Source: Bartonella senegalensis OS02 (lineage in GTDB: Bacteria; Pseudomonadota; Alphaproteobacteria; Rhizobiales; Rhizobiaceae). From it: DNA of 64,000 bases. The stretch spans positions 149,444 through 213,443 of the forward strand of contig NZ_HE997541.1 in the NCBI RefSeq assembly GCF_000312545.1. Reading direction: 5' to 3'. The notes beneath the pieces were generated by a model. That model saw only the letters and a list, made by a program, of their open reading frames with translations. It did not search any database and had not been told where the DNA came from. Positions 42,735-53,441 of this stretch are shown piece after piece. The first letter of the stretch is position 1. Every line of letters begins with the position of its first letter. The position numbers were made by a program, and so were the translations under genes.

Positions 42735-42972
42735 AAGTCTATCCCTTTGTTTATATTCATCTTTGTTTATATTCATAATGTTATGTATTTATCACCCCTG
42801 TATTTATTCCCCTAGGAGTTGTCTATAATATTTTATCTTTTGCGTCAAAAATTTCATCAAATCATGGTAATTTCTTGTGTAAGAAATTTGAGGAGAGAGA
42901 TTTAAACTGTATTTTTATAAATTTTATAGTTTCTATTTTCTATATTGAATAGAATCGGCCATACTACTTTAT

Positions 42973-43767
42973 ATGAAAACTTACCTTGATCTTTTATCTC
43001 ATGTTTTAAATAAAGGCGTTGATCGTACTGACAGAACCGGTGTTGGAACACGGTCGGTTTTTGGTTATCAGATGCGGTTTGACTTGCAGGCTGGATTTCC
43101 CTTGTTAACAACAAAGAAATTACATTTACGCTCGATCATTTATGAGCTTTTGTGGTTTCTTAGAGGTGATACAAATATTGCTTGGTTGAAAGAACATGGT
43201 GTATCAATTTGGGATGAGTGGGCTGATGAAAAGGGGGATCTTGGTCCTATTTACGGTTATCAGTGGCGCTCTTGGCCAGCTCCTGATGGACGCCATATTG
43301 ATCAAATCAGTCATCTTTTGACAATGATTAAAAAGATGCCTGATTCTCGTCGTTTGATTGTATCGGCATGGAATCCTGCGTCCATAGAGGAAATGGCTCT
43401 CCCACCTTGCCATTGTTTTTTTCAATTTTATGTTGCCGATGGTAAGTTGTCTTGCCAGCTTTATCAGCGTTCAGCGGATATTTTCTTAGGTGTTCCATTC
43501 AATATTGCTTCCTATGCGTTGTTAACGATGATGATTGCGCAAGTAAGCGGTCTTAAAGTTGGCGATTTTATTCATACTCTTGGTGATGCGCATCTTTATT
43601 CTAATCATTTTGAACAGGCTCAACATCAATTGTCTCGTATACCAAATGCTTTGCCATTTATGCGTATAAACCCAGCGGTAACAGATCTCTTTTCTTTTAA
43701 ATTTGAGGATTTTGAATTGCTTAATTATGATGCACAACCACATATCAAGGCGCCGGTAGCAGTATGA
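42973..43767 (+). CDS. thyA: Thymidylate synthase ThyA
   Basis: Converts dUMP to dTMP with methylene-tetrahydrofolate, releasing dihydrofolate. 264 aa, the standard short form. The catalytic Cys is at about residue 146 in [11 protein letters not shown]. Other motifs are [55 protein letters not shown] and the GDAHLYSNH loop. It overlaps folA by 4 nt, coupling dTMP synthesis to dihydrofolate recycling. Confidence 0.97.
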   Translation: MKTYLDLLSHVLNKGVDRTDRTGVGTRSVFGYQMRFDLQAGFPLLTTKKLHLRSIIYELLWFLRGDTNIAWLKEHGVSIWDEWADEKGDLGPIYGYQWRSWPAPDGRHIDQISHLLTMIKKMPDSRRLIVSAWNPASIEEMALPPCHCFFQFYVADGKLSCQLYQRSADIFLGVPFNIASYALLTMMIAQVSGLKVGDFIHTLGDAHLYSNHFEQAQHQLSRIPNALPFMRINPAVTDLFSFKFEDFELLNYDAQPHIKAPVAV

Positions 43768-44273
43768 CTTTTCCTATTTGTTTAATTGCAGCTGTTGCAG
43801 AAAATGGTGTTATCGGGCGAGAAGGTGCAATGCCTTGGCATTTGTCGACAGATTTGCAACGCTTTAAGGCTTTAACTTTCGGTAAGCCTGTGATTATGGG
43901 GCGAAAAACTTGGGATTCTCTTGGGCATCCTTTACCAGGGCGTACAAATATTGTTATTACGCGTAATTGTGAATTCACAGCTCAAGGTGCTGTTATCGCT
44001 CACTCTTTATCTCAGGCTTGTTCTCTCGCAAAAAAGGCGGCTTCTCAAAATGGTGCAAATGCGATTTTTATTATTGGTGGTGGGGAGATTTTTCAACAAG
44101 GTTTCGATATTGCTGATAAAATATTCCTTACAGAAGTTCTAAATTCCATCGAAGGTGATAGTTTTTTTCCTGTTTTTGATAAAGAAAAGTGGACTATTGT
44201 GCAAACACAATATATTCCAGAAGGAGATAAAGACAGTCATCCGACACGTTTTGTAGTTTATGAACGCAAATAA
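43764..44273 (+). CDS. folA: Dihydrofolate reductase FolA
   Basis: NADPH-dependent reduction of the dihydrofolate produced by ThyA. 169 aa. Motifs: [27 protein letters not shown] (read in two parts: the Met20-loop region and the catalytic acidic region), [21 protein letters not shown] and [12 protein letters not shown]. Overlaps the thyA stop by ATGA. Next gene is hflK after about 120 nt. Confidence 0.96.
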   Translation: MTFPICLIAAVAENGVIGREGAMPWHLSTDLQRFKALTFGKPVIMGRKTWDSLGHPLPGRTNIVITRNCEFTAQGAVIAHSLSQACSLAKKAASQNGANAIFIIGGGEIFQQGFDIADKIFLTEVLNSIEGDSFFPVFDKEKWTIVQTQYIPEGDKDSHPTRFVVYERK

Positions 44274-44392
44274 TGGTTTTTAATTCAGTGAAAAGAGGCT
44301 ATCCATTGTCTTGTAATGAAGATGTGAGGCACCCTATAGATTAAGTAAATGGTTGGTATTTGTAGGAATGGTAGTCAGTTAAAGAGGTGATG

Positions 44393-45538
44393 ATGCCCTG
44401 GACAAATCAAAATGGTGGTGGCCCGTGGAGTGGCGATAAAAATAAACTTGGTGGTGACAAAAAAATACCCTCTAAGAATCCTTTCGGTTCTGGTGGCAGT
44501 AACGGTGGTGACAATAGTCCCAATCTTGATGATCTTTTGCGTAAAGGGCAGGATCAGTTTAAGCAGTTTGGCAGAAATGGACTTTTTGTTTTGGTGTTTC
44601 TATTTGCTGTGTTGTTTTGGCTGTATCAGTCTCTTTATATTGTTCAGCAAAATGAACAAGCGGTAGAATTGCGTTTTGGTGTACCTAAGACAGAAATTAT
44701 TAGTGATGGTTTGCATTTTCACTTCTGGCCAATTGAGACCTATATGAAAGTACCTTTAACGGAAAAAACAATCGCAATTGGTGGTCAGCCAGGACAGAGG
44801 CAACAAAGTGAAGGCTTGATGCTTTCCAGTGATCAGAATATTGTGAATGTCAATTTTTCCGTTTACTATCGCATTTCACATCCTGGTCAGTTTTTATTCA
44901 ATGTGAATGATCAAGAAGGGACGGTTCGTCAGGTTGCTGAGAGTGCAATGCGTGAGGTTATTGGCTCAAGGCCTGTTGATGATGTTTTACGTGATAAGAA
45001 AGAAGAAGTTGCCAGTGATGTCAGAAAAATTATCCAGTTGACGGTAGATAAATATCAAATTGGTATTGAGATAAGCCGTGTGTCTATCAGTGAAGCTGCT
45101 CCTCCTACCAAGGTTGCTGCTGCATTTAATTCTGTTCAACAAGCAGAACAGGAACGTGGGCGAATGATTGAAGAGGGAAATCGTGTGCGTTTTAATAAGA
45201 TTGGTTTAGCCAATGGTGAAGCTTCACGGACACGGGAAATCGCAAAAGGTGAAAAAGCACAAATGGTTGAAGAGGCAACAGGCCGTGCTGAGCGTTTTCA
45301 AGCTATAGCGCGTGAGGCTGCAATTTCACCAGAGGCTACACGGTATCGTCTTTATATGGAGACGATGGGGCGTATTCTTTCTTCACCTCATAAATTAGTT
45401 CTTGATCAAATAAATTCTTCGGCGGTGCCCTATCTTCCTCTGAATGAATTGTTGCATGGCAATTCATCAGAAAAAGCGAAAACAAGATCAGCGCATTCTG
45501 CATCGCTCTTGGATAATCACATTTCTGGAGGACGCTAA
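44393..45538 (+). CDS. hflK: FtsH modulator HflK
   Basis: SPFH/band-7 inner-membrane protein that with HflC encloses and modulates the FtsH protease. About 381 aa. A Gly/Asn-rich cytoplasmic N terminus (PWTNQNGGGPWSG) is followed by a membrane segment (about residues 62-84), the band-7 domain (NEQAVELRFG, INVNFSVYYRI-like), and a Glu/Arg/Ala-rich coiled coil (QQAEQERGRMIEEGNRVR). ATG 44393 follows AAAGAGG at 44381-44387; ATG 44390 is also possible. Directly abuts hflC. Confidence 0.95.
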   Translation: MPWTNQNGGGPWSGDKNKLGGDKKIPSKNPFGSGGSNGGDNSPNLDDLLRKGQDQFKQFGRNGLFVLVFLFAVLFWLYQSLYIVQQNEQAVELRFGVPKTEIISDGLHFHFWPIETYMKVPLTEKTIAIGGQPGQRQQSEGLMLSSDQNIVNVNFSVYYRISHPGQFLFNVNDQEGTVRQVAESAMREVIGSRPVDDVLRDKKEEVASDVRKIIQLTVDKYQIGIEISRVSISEAAPPTKVAAAFNSVQQAEQERGRMIEEGNRVRFNKIGLANGEASRTREIAKGEKAQMVEEATGRAERFQAIAREAAISPEATRYRLYMETMGRILSSPHKLVLDQINSSAVPYLPLNELLHGNSSEKAKTRSAHSASLLDNHISGGR

Positions 45539-46488
45539 TGGTTCAGCAGTCTCGTTTCTTATTCATGTTGAGTGCCATAGTGCTTGTTTTGATGGCTTTG
45601 TGGATGTCTGTTTTTATTGTCTATCCTCGTCAGCAAGTGACAATTAAGCGTTTTGGGCAAATTGTTAAAGTGGAGTCTGATCCGGGGATTTATTTTAAAG
45701 TGCCCTTTGTGGATAAGATAATTGTTGTTGATAATCGCTTGTTACGTTACGACGTTCCTACACAATCTGTTCAGGTTCGTGGTGGTGCTTATTATGAAGT
45801 GGATGCATTCTTTATTTATCGTATTACAGATCCTAAACTGTTTTTACAGCGCATTGCTTCTGGGCGTCCGCAAATTGCTGCGCGTGAAAATCTTGCTCCG
45901 CGTTTTATCGATGCTTTGCGTGCCGTTTATGGTAAACGCGAATTTAAAGCCGCTTTATCTGATGAACGGGGAGCGATGATGGCTGAAGTACAGCGTCAGT
46001 TCTCCGTAGATGCTGGTTCGTTAGGTATTACTATTGTTGATGTGCGTATTCGCAAAACCGATTTGACCGATGCGGTTTCAGAGGATGTCTACCGACAAAT
46101 GGCAGCTGAACGGGAGGCTGTAGCAGAAAATATTCGTGCTCGTGGTCAGCAAGAGCGAGATCGTATTGTGGCGGAAGCTAATCGTGAATATGAAGAAATC
46201 GTCGCTGCAGCAAAGCGTGATGCTGAGATTACCCGTGGTGAAGGTCAGGCTGAGAGTATTCGTCTTTTATTGAAAGCACGGGAAGCTAATCCATCCTTTT
46301 ACGATTTTTGGTTGGCGATGGAGCAGTATAAGAATCTAGAGCGTACTCCGATGGTCATTTCACCAAATGAGGATTTCTTTTTCTACTTTCGTAATCTTCC
46401 GCAGGCAAATGGGAAATTCTCATCGACAATGAATATTACTGGGAATGCTGGGCTTAATAAAACTGTTTCAAAAGTCGGGGGAGAATAA
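45538..46488 (+). CDS. hflC: FtsH modulator HflC
   Basis: Partner of HflK. 316 aa. An N-terminal membrane anchor (about residues 7-26) is followed by the band-7 domain: QQVTIKRFGQIVKVESDPG, PFVDKIIVVDNRLLRYD, and VDVRIRKTDLTDAVSEDVYR with EREAVAENIRARGQQERDRI downstream. Its ATG overlaps the last base of the hflK stop, so translation is probably coupled. Followed by degP. Confidence 0.95.
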   Translation: MVQQSRFLFMLSAIVLVLMALWMSVFIVYPRQQVTIKRFGQIVKVESDPGIYFKVPFVDKIIVVDNRLLRYDVPTQSVQVRGGAYYEVDAFFIYRITDPKLFLQRIASGRPQIAARENLAPRFIDALRAVYGKREFKAALSDERGAMMAEVQRQFSVDAGSLGITIVDVRIRKTDLTDAVSEDVYRQMAAEREAVAENIRARGQQERDRIVAEANREYEEIVAAAKRDAEITRGEGQAESIRLLLKAREANPSFYDFWLAMEQYKNLERTPMVISPNEDFFFYFRNLPQANGKFSSTMNITGNAGLNKTVSKVGGE

Positions 46489-46640
46489 ATGATGCACTCG
46501 ATCGATTGCGGACAAAAACTTTCGCATGAGAAGTGTGATATTTGGTTGTTTTCTTTTAGGATGAAATGGGTCTTGAGCCATACTAATTTTGCAGGGATAA
46601 TTTGGTATGGCTCTTTGCAGTCTTTGGTTAGAGGCGTGTT

Positions 46641-48158
46641 ATGGGTAGAAATGTCATAGGTAAAAATACGTCTATGAAGTGCTTTGTCATAAGAATTTTT
46701 GTTTGTATGGTTTTGTTTTTATCAGGGACAATGAATTTGTCCTGGGCGGGGGAGACAAAAAATACATCGCTTTCTGTTCCTGATCTGGCTGCCCAGCTTT
46801 TGGAAACAGTTGTGAATATTTCCACAGCACAAACAGTTGATGGGACTGAACAGGATGAAAATACTTCGGTACCCGTTATTCCAGAAGATTCATTACTACA
46901 AGAGTATTTTACTGATTTTTTTGCTCCTAAAGATGGTCAAAAAGAGAGTCAGTTTCAAAAAGTACGTTCTTTGGGGTCTGGTTTTGTGATTGATGCACAA
47001 AAAGGGCTTATTGTTACAAATTATCATGTTATCGTTGATGCCGATGATATTGAAGTAAATTTTACCGATGGTACAAAACTAAAGGCAAAATTACTTGGAA
47101 AGGACAGTAAGACTGATTTAGCGTTGCTGCAAGTGGATGTCGGAAGTAAAAAATTAAAAGCTGTGCGTTTTGGTGACTCAGAAAAGGCCCGTATTGGTGA
47201 TTGGGTAATGGCTATTGGTAATCCTTATGGTTTTGGTGGAAGTGTAACGGTTGGTATTATTTCTGCACGTAATCGTGATCTCAATGCTGGTCCTTATGAT
47301 AATTTTATTCAGACAGATGCAGCGATTAATCGGGGCAATTCTGGGGGGCCGTTATTTGATAGAAATGGTGAGGTGATTGGAATTAATACAGCAATTATTT
47401 CGCCTTCTGGAGGGTCTATTGGTATTGGTTTTGCTATACCATCTGATATGGCTCTTTCTGTTATCAATCAGTTGCGGGATTTTGGAGAAATAAGGCGTGG
47501 TTGGTTGGCTATTCGTATTCAACCGGTGACAGAAGATATTGCAGAAAGTTTGAAATTGAGTAGTCCTGTGGGGGCGTTGGTTGCAGGTAAAATGGAGCAA
47601 ACGGATGTAGACAATAGCCAGTTGCAGATTGGTGATATCATTGTTTCTTTTGGCAATGCCAAAATTAAGCATGCGCGCGATTTGCCGCGTTTGGTCGCGG
47701 AAAGTCCTGAGGGAAAAGTAGTAGATATTACTGTTTTGCGCAATGGGCAGGAAAAAACAGTAAAAGTTAGGCTTGGACGTTTAATTGAGACAGAGACAAA
47801 TGAGAATACAGTCGCAGAATCTGATAATGAAAAGAGCCCTCCTGTATCGAAAAGTGGGACAATTCAATTTATGGGAATGACATTAACTGAGCTTACAGGG
47901 GATTTGCGTCAACATTATTCCATTAGCGATAAACTTCAGGGATTGGTCGTGACATCTGTTGTGGAAAATAGCGCGGCGGATAAAAAGCGTATTCGCACGG
48001 GTGAAGTGATTGTTGATATCAATCAAAGCACTGTTACAACACTTGATGAGGCTAAAAAACGTCTTCATAAATTACGTGAAGCTGGACGCAAAAATGCTCT
48101 CTTCATCATTGCTAAGCCCGATGGAGAATTGCGATTTGTAACGATCCCGATGGATTGA
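46641..48158 (+). CDS. degP: Periplasmic serine protease DegP/HtrA
   Basis: Envelope quality-control protease, 505 aa. N-terminal signal peptide (hydrophobic core CFVIRIFVCMVLFLSG, then AGETKN near the cleavage site); an internal ATG at 46674 is an alternative start. Catalytic triad visible: His in TNYHVIVDADD (about 128), Asp in SKTDLALLQV (about 158), Ser in NRGNSGGPLFD (about 232). Two PDZ domains follow (RRGWLAIRIQPVTEDIAESL onward, and FMGMTLTELTGDL onward). Gene order hflK-hflC-degP is common in alphaproteobacteria. Confidence 0.95.
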   Translation: MGRNVIGKNTSMKCFVIRIFVCMVLFLSGTMNLSWAGETKNTSLSVPDLAAQLLETVVNISTAQTVDGTEQDENTSVPVIPEDSLLQEYFTDFFAPKDGQKESQFQKVRSLGSGFVIDAQKGLIVTNYHVIVDADDIEVNFTDGTKLKAKLLGKDSKTDLALLQVDVGSKKLKAVRFGDSEKARIGDWVMAIGNPYGFGGSVTVGIISARNRDLNAGPYDNFIQTDAAINRGNSGGPLFDRNGEVIGINTAIISPSGGSIGIGFAIPSDMALSVINQLRDFGEIRRGWLAIRIQPVTEDIAESLKLSSPVGALVAGKMEQTDVDNSQLQIGDIIVSFGNAKIKHARDLPRLVAESPEGKVVDITVLRNGQEKTVKVRLGRLIETETNENTVAESDNEKSPPVSKSGTIQFMGMTLTELTGDLRQHYSISDKLQGLVVTSVVENSAADKKRIRTGEVIVDINQSTVTTLDEAKKRLHKLREAGRKNALFIIAKPDGELRFVTIPMD

Positions 48159-48796
48159 TATTTTGAGATTTAATATTTTAGCAATTCATTTTTGGGGGGA
48201 GATGTATTCAATTATTCGTGTTTTTTTTATCTCTGTAAAAATATGGGATAGGTGAGAATTTTTTCTCACTCGTTTTTAAAAGAGTAATTATACAAAAAAG
48301 GTTCATACCAGAGTTCTTCATGTGGGCATTGCTATATTTTTTTGTGGTTGATGGAAAAAATTGTAAGAAAACTGCCCACTTAAGGATGATGATCTGTGAA
48401 GAGTTTGTTCTAAATCAAATATCATCCGTTTTTATAAAAACGTAGGCTGTGTGATCATGGTTTTTTTAGCTAGCCTTATTTTAGTATATGAGTGCAAAAA
48501 GTATGCTTTTTGATAATAGTTTCTTTGAAAAAATTTATGACAGTATTTTATTATTGAATAAGGATAGAGAAAAGAGACTTTAAGATTTTTAGGCATTGTT
48601 CTTGTGTTTATTTTTCCTTTTCTCATAGGGGCAAAACTATCATAGGTACTTTCTCTTTGTGAATTGAAGAGAGCATGCTTGTATTTTCTTTGAATGCATT
48701 CACATTTATGACAATGGAGATGCAAGACAAGGTCTTTGGAGTTTTTCATGCGTCTTGCAAGAAGTTTTTGATTGATGGATATAAGGATTTCCATTC
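48159..48796. other. Gene-free stretch between degP and miaA
   Basis: About 640 nt, AT-rich. A minus-strand frame at 48432-48794 (120 aa) has no recognisable domain and an unnatural composition. In related Rhizobiales a serB gene often lies here, divergent from miaA; I can find no serB motif. Confidence 0.45.
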
Positions 48797-49669
48797 ATGA
48801 AAGGCAGAACGATTACCTTAATCGCAGGTCCAACTGCCAGTGGCAAATCAGCACTTGCCTTACAAATGGCTCAGGAAAACAATGCTGTCATCATTAATGC
48901 TGATTCAATGCAGATTTATGATGTTTTAAATATTTTAACGGCAAGACCTACGCAGGCTGATACTGCGATTGCTCCGCACTATCTCTACGGTTATGTGAGT
49001 CCTAGTGTGAGTTATTCAGTCGGGAAATGGTTGTGTGATGTTGAGAAATTGTTAACTAGGTTTGCTTCGAAATCGCTTATTTTTGTTGGTGGAACAGGAC
49101 TTTATTTTCGTGCTCTTTTGGAAGGGATTGCAAAAGTTCCTTATGTTCCAGATGCCGTGCGGCAGAAATGGCGAGCTCTGCTTGATAAAGAGGGGGCTGA
49201 AAGCCTTTATCGTCAGTTGGTGCAGGTTGATACTGTTCTCGCTGAGAAAATTTCTTCACATGATGGACAACGTATTGTCCGTGCTTTGGAAGTTTATGAG
49301 GCAACTAATAAAAAGCTCAGTTGGTGGCAGAAGCAAAAAACAACACCTCTCATTGCGCCGTATGTTGCAGAAAAAATTCTTCTCATTCCACCGCGTCAGT
49401 TGCTGTATGAACGTATTCATAGGCGGTTGGACTCTATGATTGAAAGGGGTGCTTTAGAAGAGGTGATGGCTATCAAGAAGCTTGCGCTTTCTCCTTTGTT
49501 GCCAGCGATGAAGGCTATTGGTATCGCTGAATTTATAGCTTATTTAGATGGGCAGCAAAGTTTTGAGAAGGCTCTTGAAATGGTGAAAACACAAACGAGG
49601 AGATATGCAAAAAGGCAAATGACATGGTTTCGTAATCAATTTGATGAAGAATGGATGCTTCTTTTTTGA
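48797..49669 (+). CDS. miaA: tRNA dimethylallyltransferase MiaA
   Basis: Transfers the isopentenyl group to A37 of tRNAs that read UNN codons. 290 aa. P-loop AGPTASGKSALAL (about residues 9-21), the NADSMQIYDVLNILTARPT substrate loop, FVGGTGLYFRALLEG, the DGQRIVRALEVYEAT helix, and C-terminal AIGIAEFIAYLDG with QTRRYAKRQMTWFRNQ. All expected motifs are present; slightly shorter than E. coli MiaA (316 aa). Confidence 0.96.
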   Translation: MKGRTITLIAGPTASGKSALALQMAQENNAVIINADSMQIYDVLNILTARPTQADTAIAPHYLYGYVSPSVSYSVGKWLCDVEKLLTRFASKSLIFVGGTGLYFRALLEGIAKVPYVPDAVRQKWRALLDKEGAESLYRQLVQVDTVLAEKISSHDGQRIVRALEVYEATNKKLSWWQKQKTTPLIAPYVAEKILLIPPRQLLYERIHRRLDSMIERGALEEVMAIKKLALSPLLPAMKAIGIAEFIAYLDGQQSFEKALEMVKTQTRRYAKRQMTWFRNQFDEEWMLLF

Positions 49670-49861
49670 GAAAGTATAAGCTTGAAAAGTAATGTAAAAA
49701 ATTGAATTATGAATGGAATTTTTTAAAAGAAGTATAATTTTTTATTGACGGATGGGATCAATGGAATTAGAAATATTTTTATAGGAAGGGTTTTCCTTAT
49801 ATATTTTGCGCATTGGAATAATGGGGGGTAATCATACAATTTATGTTTTTTGTGTGTAATG

Positions 49862-49883
49862 GGCTCTCTCAGAGCCTTTTTTT
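49862..49883 (+). terminator. Terminator-like hairpin 1 in the ilvI leader
   Basis: GGCTCT, loop CTC, AGAGCC, then T7. It lies 55-76 nt ahead of the ilvI start and about 190 nt after miaA. A 14-codon frame starting at ATG 49843 ([14 protein letters not shown]) overlaps it. It may terminate miaA transcripts or act as an attenuator. Confidence 0.8.
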
Positions 49884-49885
49884 AT

Positions 49886-49908
49886 AGGCTCCTCCGGGGG
49901 CTTTTTTT
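49886..49908 (+). terminator. Terminator-like hairpin 2 in the ilvI leader
   Basis: AGGCTCC / GGGGGCTT with two G-U pairs and loop TCC, followed by a T-tract. It begins 2 nt after the T-tract of the first hairpin. Two consecutive terminators directly upstream of the start codon are unusual. Confidence 0.65.
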
Positions 49909-49937
49909 ATTGTGCTATCAAGTGGGCGAGTGGGAAA

Positions 49938-51737
49938 ATGATAAATCATCCAAGAATGCAAGAGAGTGCGAACGGAAAAACAATGTTGGGTGCTGAAATG
50001 GTGGTTCAAGCTCTTATTGATCAAGGGGTTAAACATCTCTTTGGGTATCCTGGTGGAGCTGTGCTTCCTATTTTTGATGTACTTTATCAACAAGATTCAC
50101 TGCAGCATGTTTTGGTGCGTCATGAACAAGCAGCAGGTCATGCTGCTGAAGGCTATGCACGCAGCACAGGGAAGGTTGGCGTTGTGCTTGTGACTTCTGG
50201 TCCAGGGGCAACCAATGCTGTGACGCCTTTGCAAGATGCACTCATGGATTCTATTCCTCTTGTTTGTTTTTCTGGTCAGGTATCAACAACTGTAATTGGA
50301 ACAAATGCTTTTCAAGAAGCTGACACAGTTGGTATTACAAAGCCCTGTACGAAACGGAATTGGTTGGTTGAAGATGTCAATGATCTTGCTGCCATTATTC
50401 ATGAGGCTTTTGCTGTTGCTCAATCAGGACGTCCAGGACCGGTTTTGATTGATATTCCTAAGGATATCCAATTCGCTTCAGGTCTTTATAGAGCGCCTCA
50501 AATTTCGCTATCTCGGCATTCTTCTCCACGAGTAAAAGGGAATAGCGGAGCTATCGAAAATGCTGTTTCTCTTTTAGCTCAAGCAAAACGGCCTGTTATT
50601 TATTCTGGTGGTGGTGTTATTTCATCGGGTCCTCAAGCTGTAAAGCTTTTGCGTGATTTGGTTGAATTGGGAGATTTTCCGATTACTTCAACACTCATGG
50701 GACTTGGTGCTTATCCGGCTTCCAGCAAAAATTGGCTTGGAATGCTTGGAATGCATGGAACCTATGAGGCTAATATGGCCATGCATGATTGTGATGTTAT
50801 GTTAGCTGTTGGGGCACGGTTTGATGATCGTATTACTGGGCGACTTGATGCATTTGCACCTCATGCGCGCATTATTCATATTGATATTGATCCTGCTTCT
50901 ATCAATAAAACCGTAAAAGTAGAAGTTCCGCTCATTGGCGATGTCGCTGATATTCTAGGAGATATAAATCAACGTTTCAATATGCAGAAACGAATATTGA
51001 AAAACGAAAGTCGTCATGCGTGGTGGACGCAAATTCATCGCTGGAGAGCTCGTAATTCATTGGCATATAGGGAAAAAAAAGATGTTATTATGCCACAATA
51101 TGCTCTTGAACGGCTTTATGCACTGACCAAAGGTGCAAATGCTTATATCACAACGGATGTTGGACAACATCAGATGTGGGCGGCGCAGTATTATCGTTTT
51201 GATAAGCCAAAACGTTGGATGACTTCTGGTGGTCTTGGAACTATGGGCTATGGTCTTCCTGCTGCTATTGGTGTTCAGATTGCACACCCTGATGCACTTG
51301 TTGTGTGTATTTCTGGTGATGCTTCAATTCAAATGAATATCCAAGAACTCGCAACGGCAATTCAACATAAGACACCAGTGAAGATTTTTATTTTAAATAA
51401 TCAATATATGGGTATGGTCCGACAGTGGCAGCAATTGTTGCACGGTAATCGTCTTTCTCATTCTTATACGGAGTCGATGCCTGATTTTGTAAAATTGGCA
51501 CAGGCTTACGGAGCGGTTGGGATTCGTTGTTCAGAACCGGATGAACTTGATGATAAAATTCAGCAAATGATTGATTGTGACAAACCAGTTCTCTTCGATT
51601 GTCGTGTTGATAATTTAGAAAATTGTTTTCCCATGATCCCCTCTGGCTGTGCGCACAATGATATGCTGTTGTCTGATGAGGCGCATGATGAAGCCATTGC
51701 CAATGCTATTTCTGATGAGGGAAGAATTCTTGTCTGA
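49938..51737 (+). CDS. ilvI: Acetolactate synthase large subunit
   Basis: ThDP-dependent acetohydroxyacid synthase catalytic subunit; first common step of valine, leucine and isoleucine synthesis. 599 aa, full length. The catalytic Glu is in [19 protein letters not shown], then [20 protein letters not shown]-domain motifs ([20 protein letters not shown]), and the ThDP/Mg motif [17 protein letters not shown] with [15 protein letters not shown]. The usual regulatory-subunit gene ilvH does not follow. The last roughly 130 nt recur in decayed form at 54.9 kb. Preceded by two terminator-like hairpins. Confidence 0.95.
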   Translation: MINHPRMQESANGKTMLGAEMVVQALIDQGVKHLFGYPGGAVLPIFDVLYQQDSLQHVLVRHEQAAGHAAEGYARSTGKVGVVLVTSGPGATNAVTPLQDALMDSIPLVCFSGQVSTTVIGTNAFQEADTVGITKPCTKRNWLVEDVNDLAAIIHEAFAVAQSGRPGPVLIDIPKDIQFASGLYRAPQISLSRHSSPRVKGNSGAIENAVSLLAQAKRPVIYSGGGVISSGPQAVKLLRDLVELGDFPITSTLMGLGAYPASSKNWLGMLGMHGTYEANMAMHDCDVMLAVGARFDDRITGRLDAFAPHARIIHIDIDPASINKTVKVEVPLIGDVADILGDINQRFNMQKRILKNESRHAWWTQIHRWRARNSLAYREKKDVIMPQYALERLYALTKGANAYITTDVGQHQMWAAQYYRFDKPKRWMTSGGLGTMGYGLPAAIGVQIAHPDALVVCISGDASIQMNIQELATAIQHKTPVKIFILNNQYMGMVRQWQQLLHGNRLSHSYTESMPDFVKLAQAYGAVGIRCSEPDELDDKIQQMIDCDKPVLFDCRVDNLENCFPMIPSGCAHNDMLLSDEAHDEAIANAISDEGRILV

Positions 51738-52412
51738 ATATGTTAACAAAATAGTGAAGGATGGTGATGATGAAGTCTTTGGAGTCTTCATCTCTGTCTC
51801 TTCTTTGTGGAGAGTTCCTATTATCCTTACAGCTCATTTTATGATTTTCATGCTTTGTTTAAAGACATGGGATATATTATTATTTGTTCATCTAAAAAAT
51901 GTTATAAACCGTGTGCCCAATCGTGTGCCTAATTATGTTTGAATTGATTTATACGTGATGTTTGTTTTTTATTCATATGTTCACATTAATAGCTATTTCG
52001 TTGCATTTTTTAGATAATACATTCAATTATCTGTTATAAATTAATTATGTTGTCTCATCTATGAAAGATTCCATCGTGCAAGAAAAAAAGCTACCGTACT
52101 TGAAGGGTGCGACCATGCAAACCGTCGTGCCTATGAAGACAATAGAAAAGTTTGTCACTTTGTTTTGGTGTTGCATTATGAAATTGTTCCAAATCGCTCT
52201 TTCAAGGGCTTGATAGGAGAATCCCCCTAGTGGCTTGAAGGGAAGGGCAAAAATAACAAAGATCAAATGCAGCCATAGAAAATCAATTGACCACCATAGC
52301 TTATAATCAACTAGTAACCTCACCTGATTATGCGAGAGAAATCTGTAGATATGAGGTGTGTCGTCAATATATAAACCAGAATAATACTCAATATCACACC
52401 ATTATCAGGACA
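51738..52412. other. Gene-free stretch after ilvI
   Basis: No intact gene. It includes a short imperfect direct repeat CCGTGTGCCCAATCGTGTGCC at about 51910-51930. A minus-strand frame at about 52045-52323 (with PFKPLGGFSYQALERAIWN) looks partly protein-like but cannot be assigned. The stretch may be the decayed edge of the accessory insert. Confidence 0.4.
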
Positions 52413-53414
52413 TTAACATTGAAAGTCAAAGACTCTTTCTTTTATTTGTTTTACATATCGATGATTCCATAAATCTGCAGACACAAACACTCTTTGAAGC
52501 CACCGCATTGGATTTTTATAACTATCAAATGATCCAAAAAATTTATCCCTAGAGTGTAGAGCCATTCTGTTATCAATGTATAATAATCTTCCTGGTTGTA
52601 CATTAATTCCAAAAGATACAGCCTTAATAGCTTCATAAAAATGATCTAAAGCTTCCTTGGCTTTTTTTGACTGTGGCTCTAACATGCCCGGATAAAAAAC
52701 AGCGCTGATATCTGGGAATTCACTGTCCCCTTGAACTAGGGGCACTTTACTTGTAGAGATTACCCCATTTTTTCTCCATCTATAGGGAACATTAATTATA
52801 TATAAATTATCCCTTAAGCTCTTCAAATCCTCCTCACTTAAAAGTTTTAAAGCTAGACGAGCATCAGATATTCTCGTTAATGGGCCATCAACATCATTGC
52901 GAACACCAGTTAAAAGTATCCCTTTAGGAGATAAATTTAAACCTTTTATAAATTTTAGTGCAGCATTTTCTATATGAAAATCTAACTCAACTTCAGATCC
53001 TAATCCTGTATAATCTTTTTTATTATCCTCTAAAGGAACTAGGTTATTGACTATATGTTGGCCTTCAAACTTAATTGAATAAGGCTCTCCGATTAATAAG
53101 GCAAACATCACAATTAAATTTTCGCTTATATAACCGCTTTTACAAGACGAATCTAAATTATAAGGATTAGGTGATGTATTAATTTTTCTATCAATAGGAA
53201 GGTTTTCAAAGACTAAATATGGTCTAGGGGTAATAGACATCTTTTGATTCATAAGAATTACCAAGATTCTATGGGGTAGCAGCGAAAATGCTATTTTTTT
53301 TAGCTTAACCGAATATTCAATACCACCGTATGGATCATAAATAATATGGTCTAAAGCCTCCCAAAGATTGTCTCTTTCGACATTGCTCAACTCAAAAGTA
53401 TTTTCATTTATCAT
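52413..53414 (-). CDS. Fe(II)/2-oxoglutarate oxygenase, clavaminate synthase/TauD-like
   Basis: 333-aa predicted non-haem iron oxygenase. The iron ligands His-x-Glu are seen in LDFHIENAALKFIKG (about residues 147-149), with the distal His in LLYIDNRMALHSRDKF, and the 2-oxoglutarate Arg in MRWLQRVFV. The Glu in place of Asp in the H-x-D/E triad, and the LLTGVRNDVDGPLTRISDA stretch, point to the group of amino-acid beta-hydroxylases (asparagine or arginine oxygenases, clavaminate synthase). Substrate is inferred, not shown. Encoded 27 nt downstream of an MFS gene, probably one transcript. Strongly AT-rich codon use and flanking ilvI tail copies suggest horizontal acquisition. Confidence 0.8.
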   Translation of the reverse strand: MINENTFELSNVERDNLWEALDHIIYDPYGGIEYSVKLKKIAFSLLPHRILVILMNQKMSITPRPYLVFENLPIDRKINTSPNPYNLDSSCKSGYISENLIVMFALLIGEPYSIKFEGQHIVNNLVPLEDNKKDYTGLGSEVELDFHIENAALKFIKGLNLSPKGILLTGVRNDVDGPLTRISDARLALKLLSEEDLKSLRDNLYIINVPYRWRKNGVISTSKVPLVQGDSEFPDISAVFYPGMLEPQSKKAKEALDHFYEAIKAVSFGINVQPGRLLYIDNRMALHSRDKFFGSFDSYKNPMRWLQRVFVSADLWNHRYVKQIKERVFDFQC

Positions 53415-53441
53415 TATAGTTTCCTCCCCAATTATATTCCC

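Noticed and set aside
48432..48794. 120-aa minus-strand frame between degP and miaA
   Set aside because: No recognisable domain, and the composition looks like translated AT-rich noncoding DNA.
51649..51942. 97-aa frame overlapping the ilvI end, considered as ilvH
   Set aside because: It lacks the ACT-domain motifs of IlvH and begins inside ilvI in another frame.
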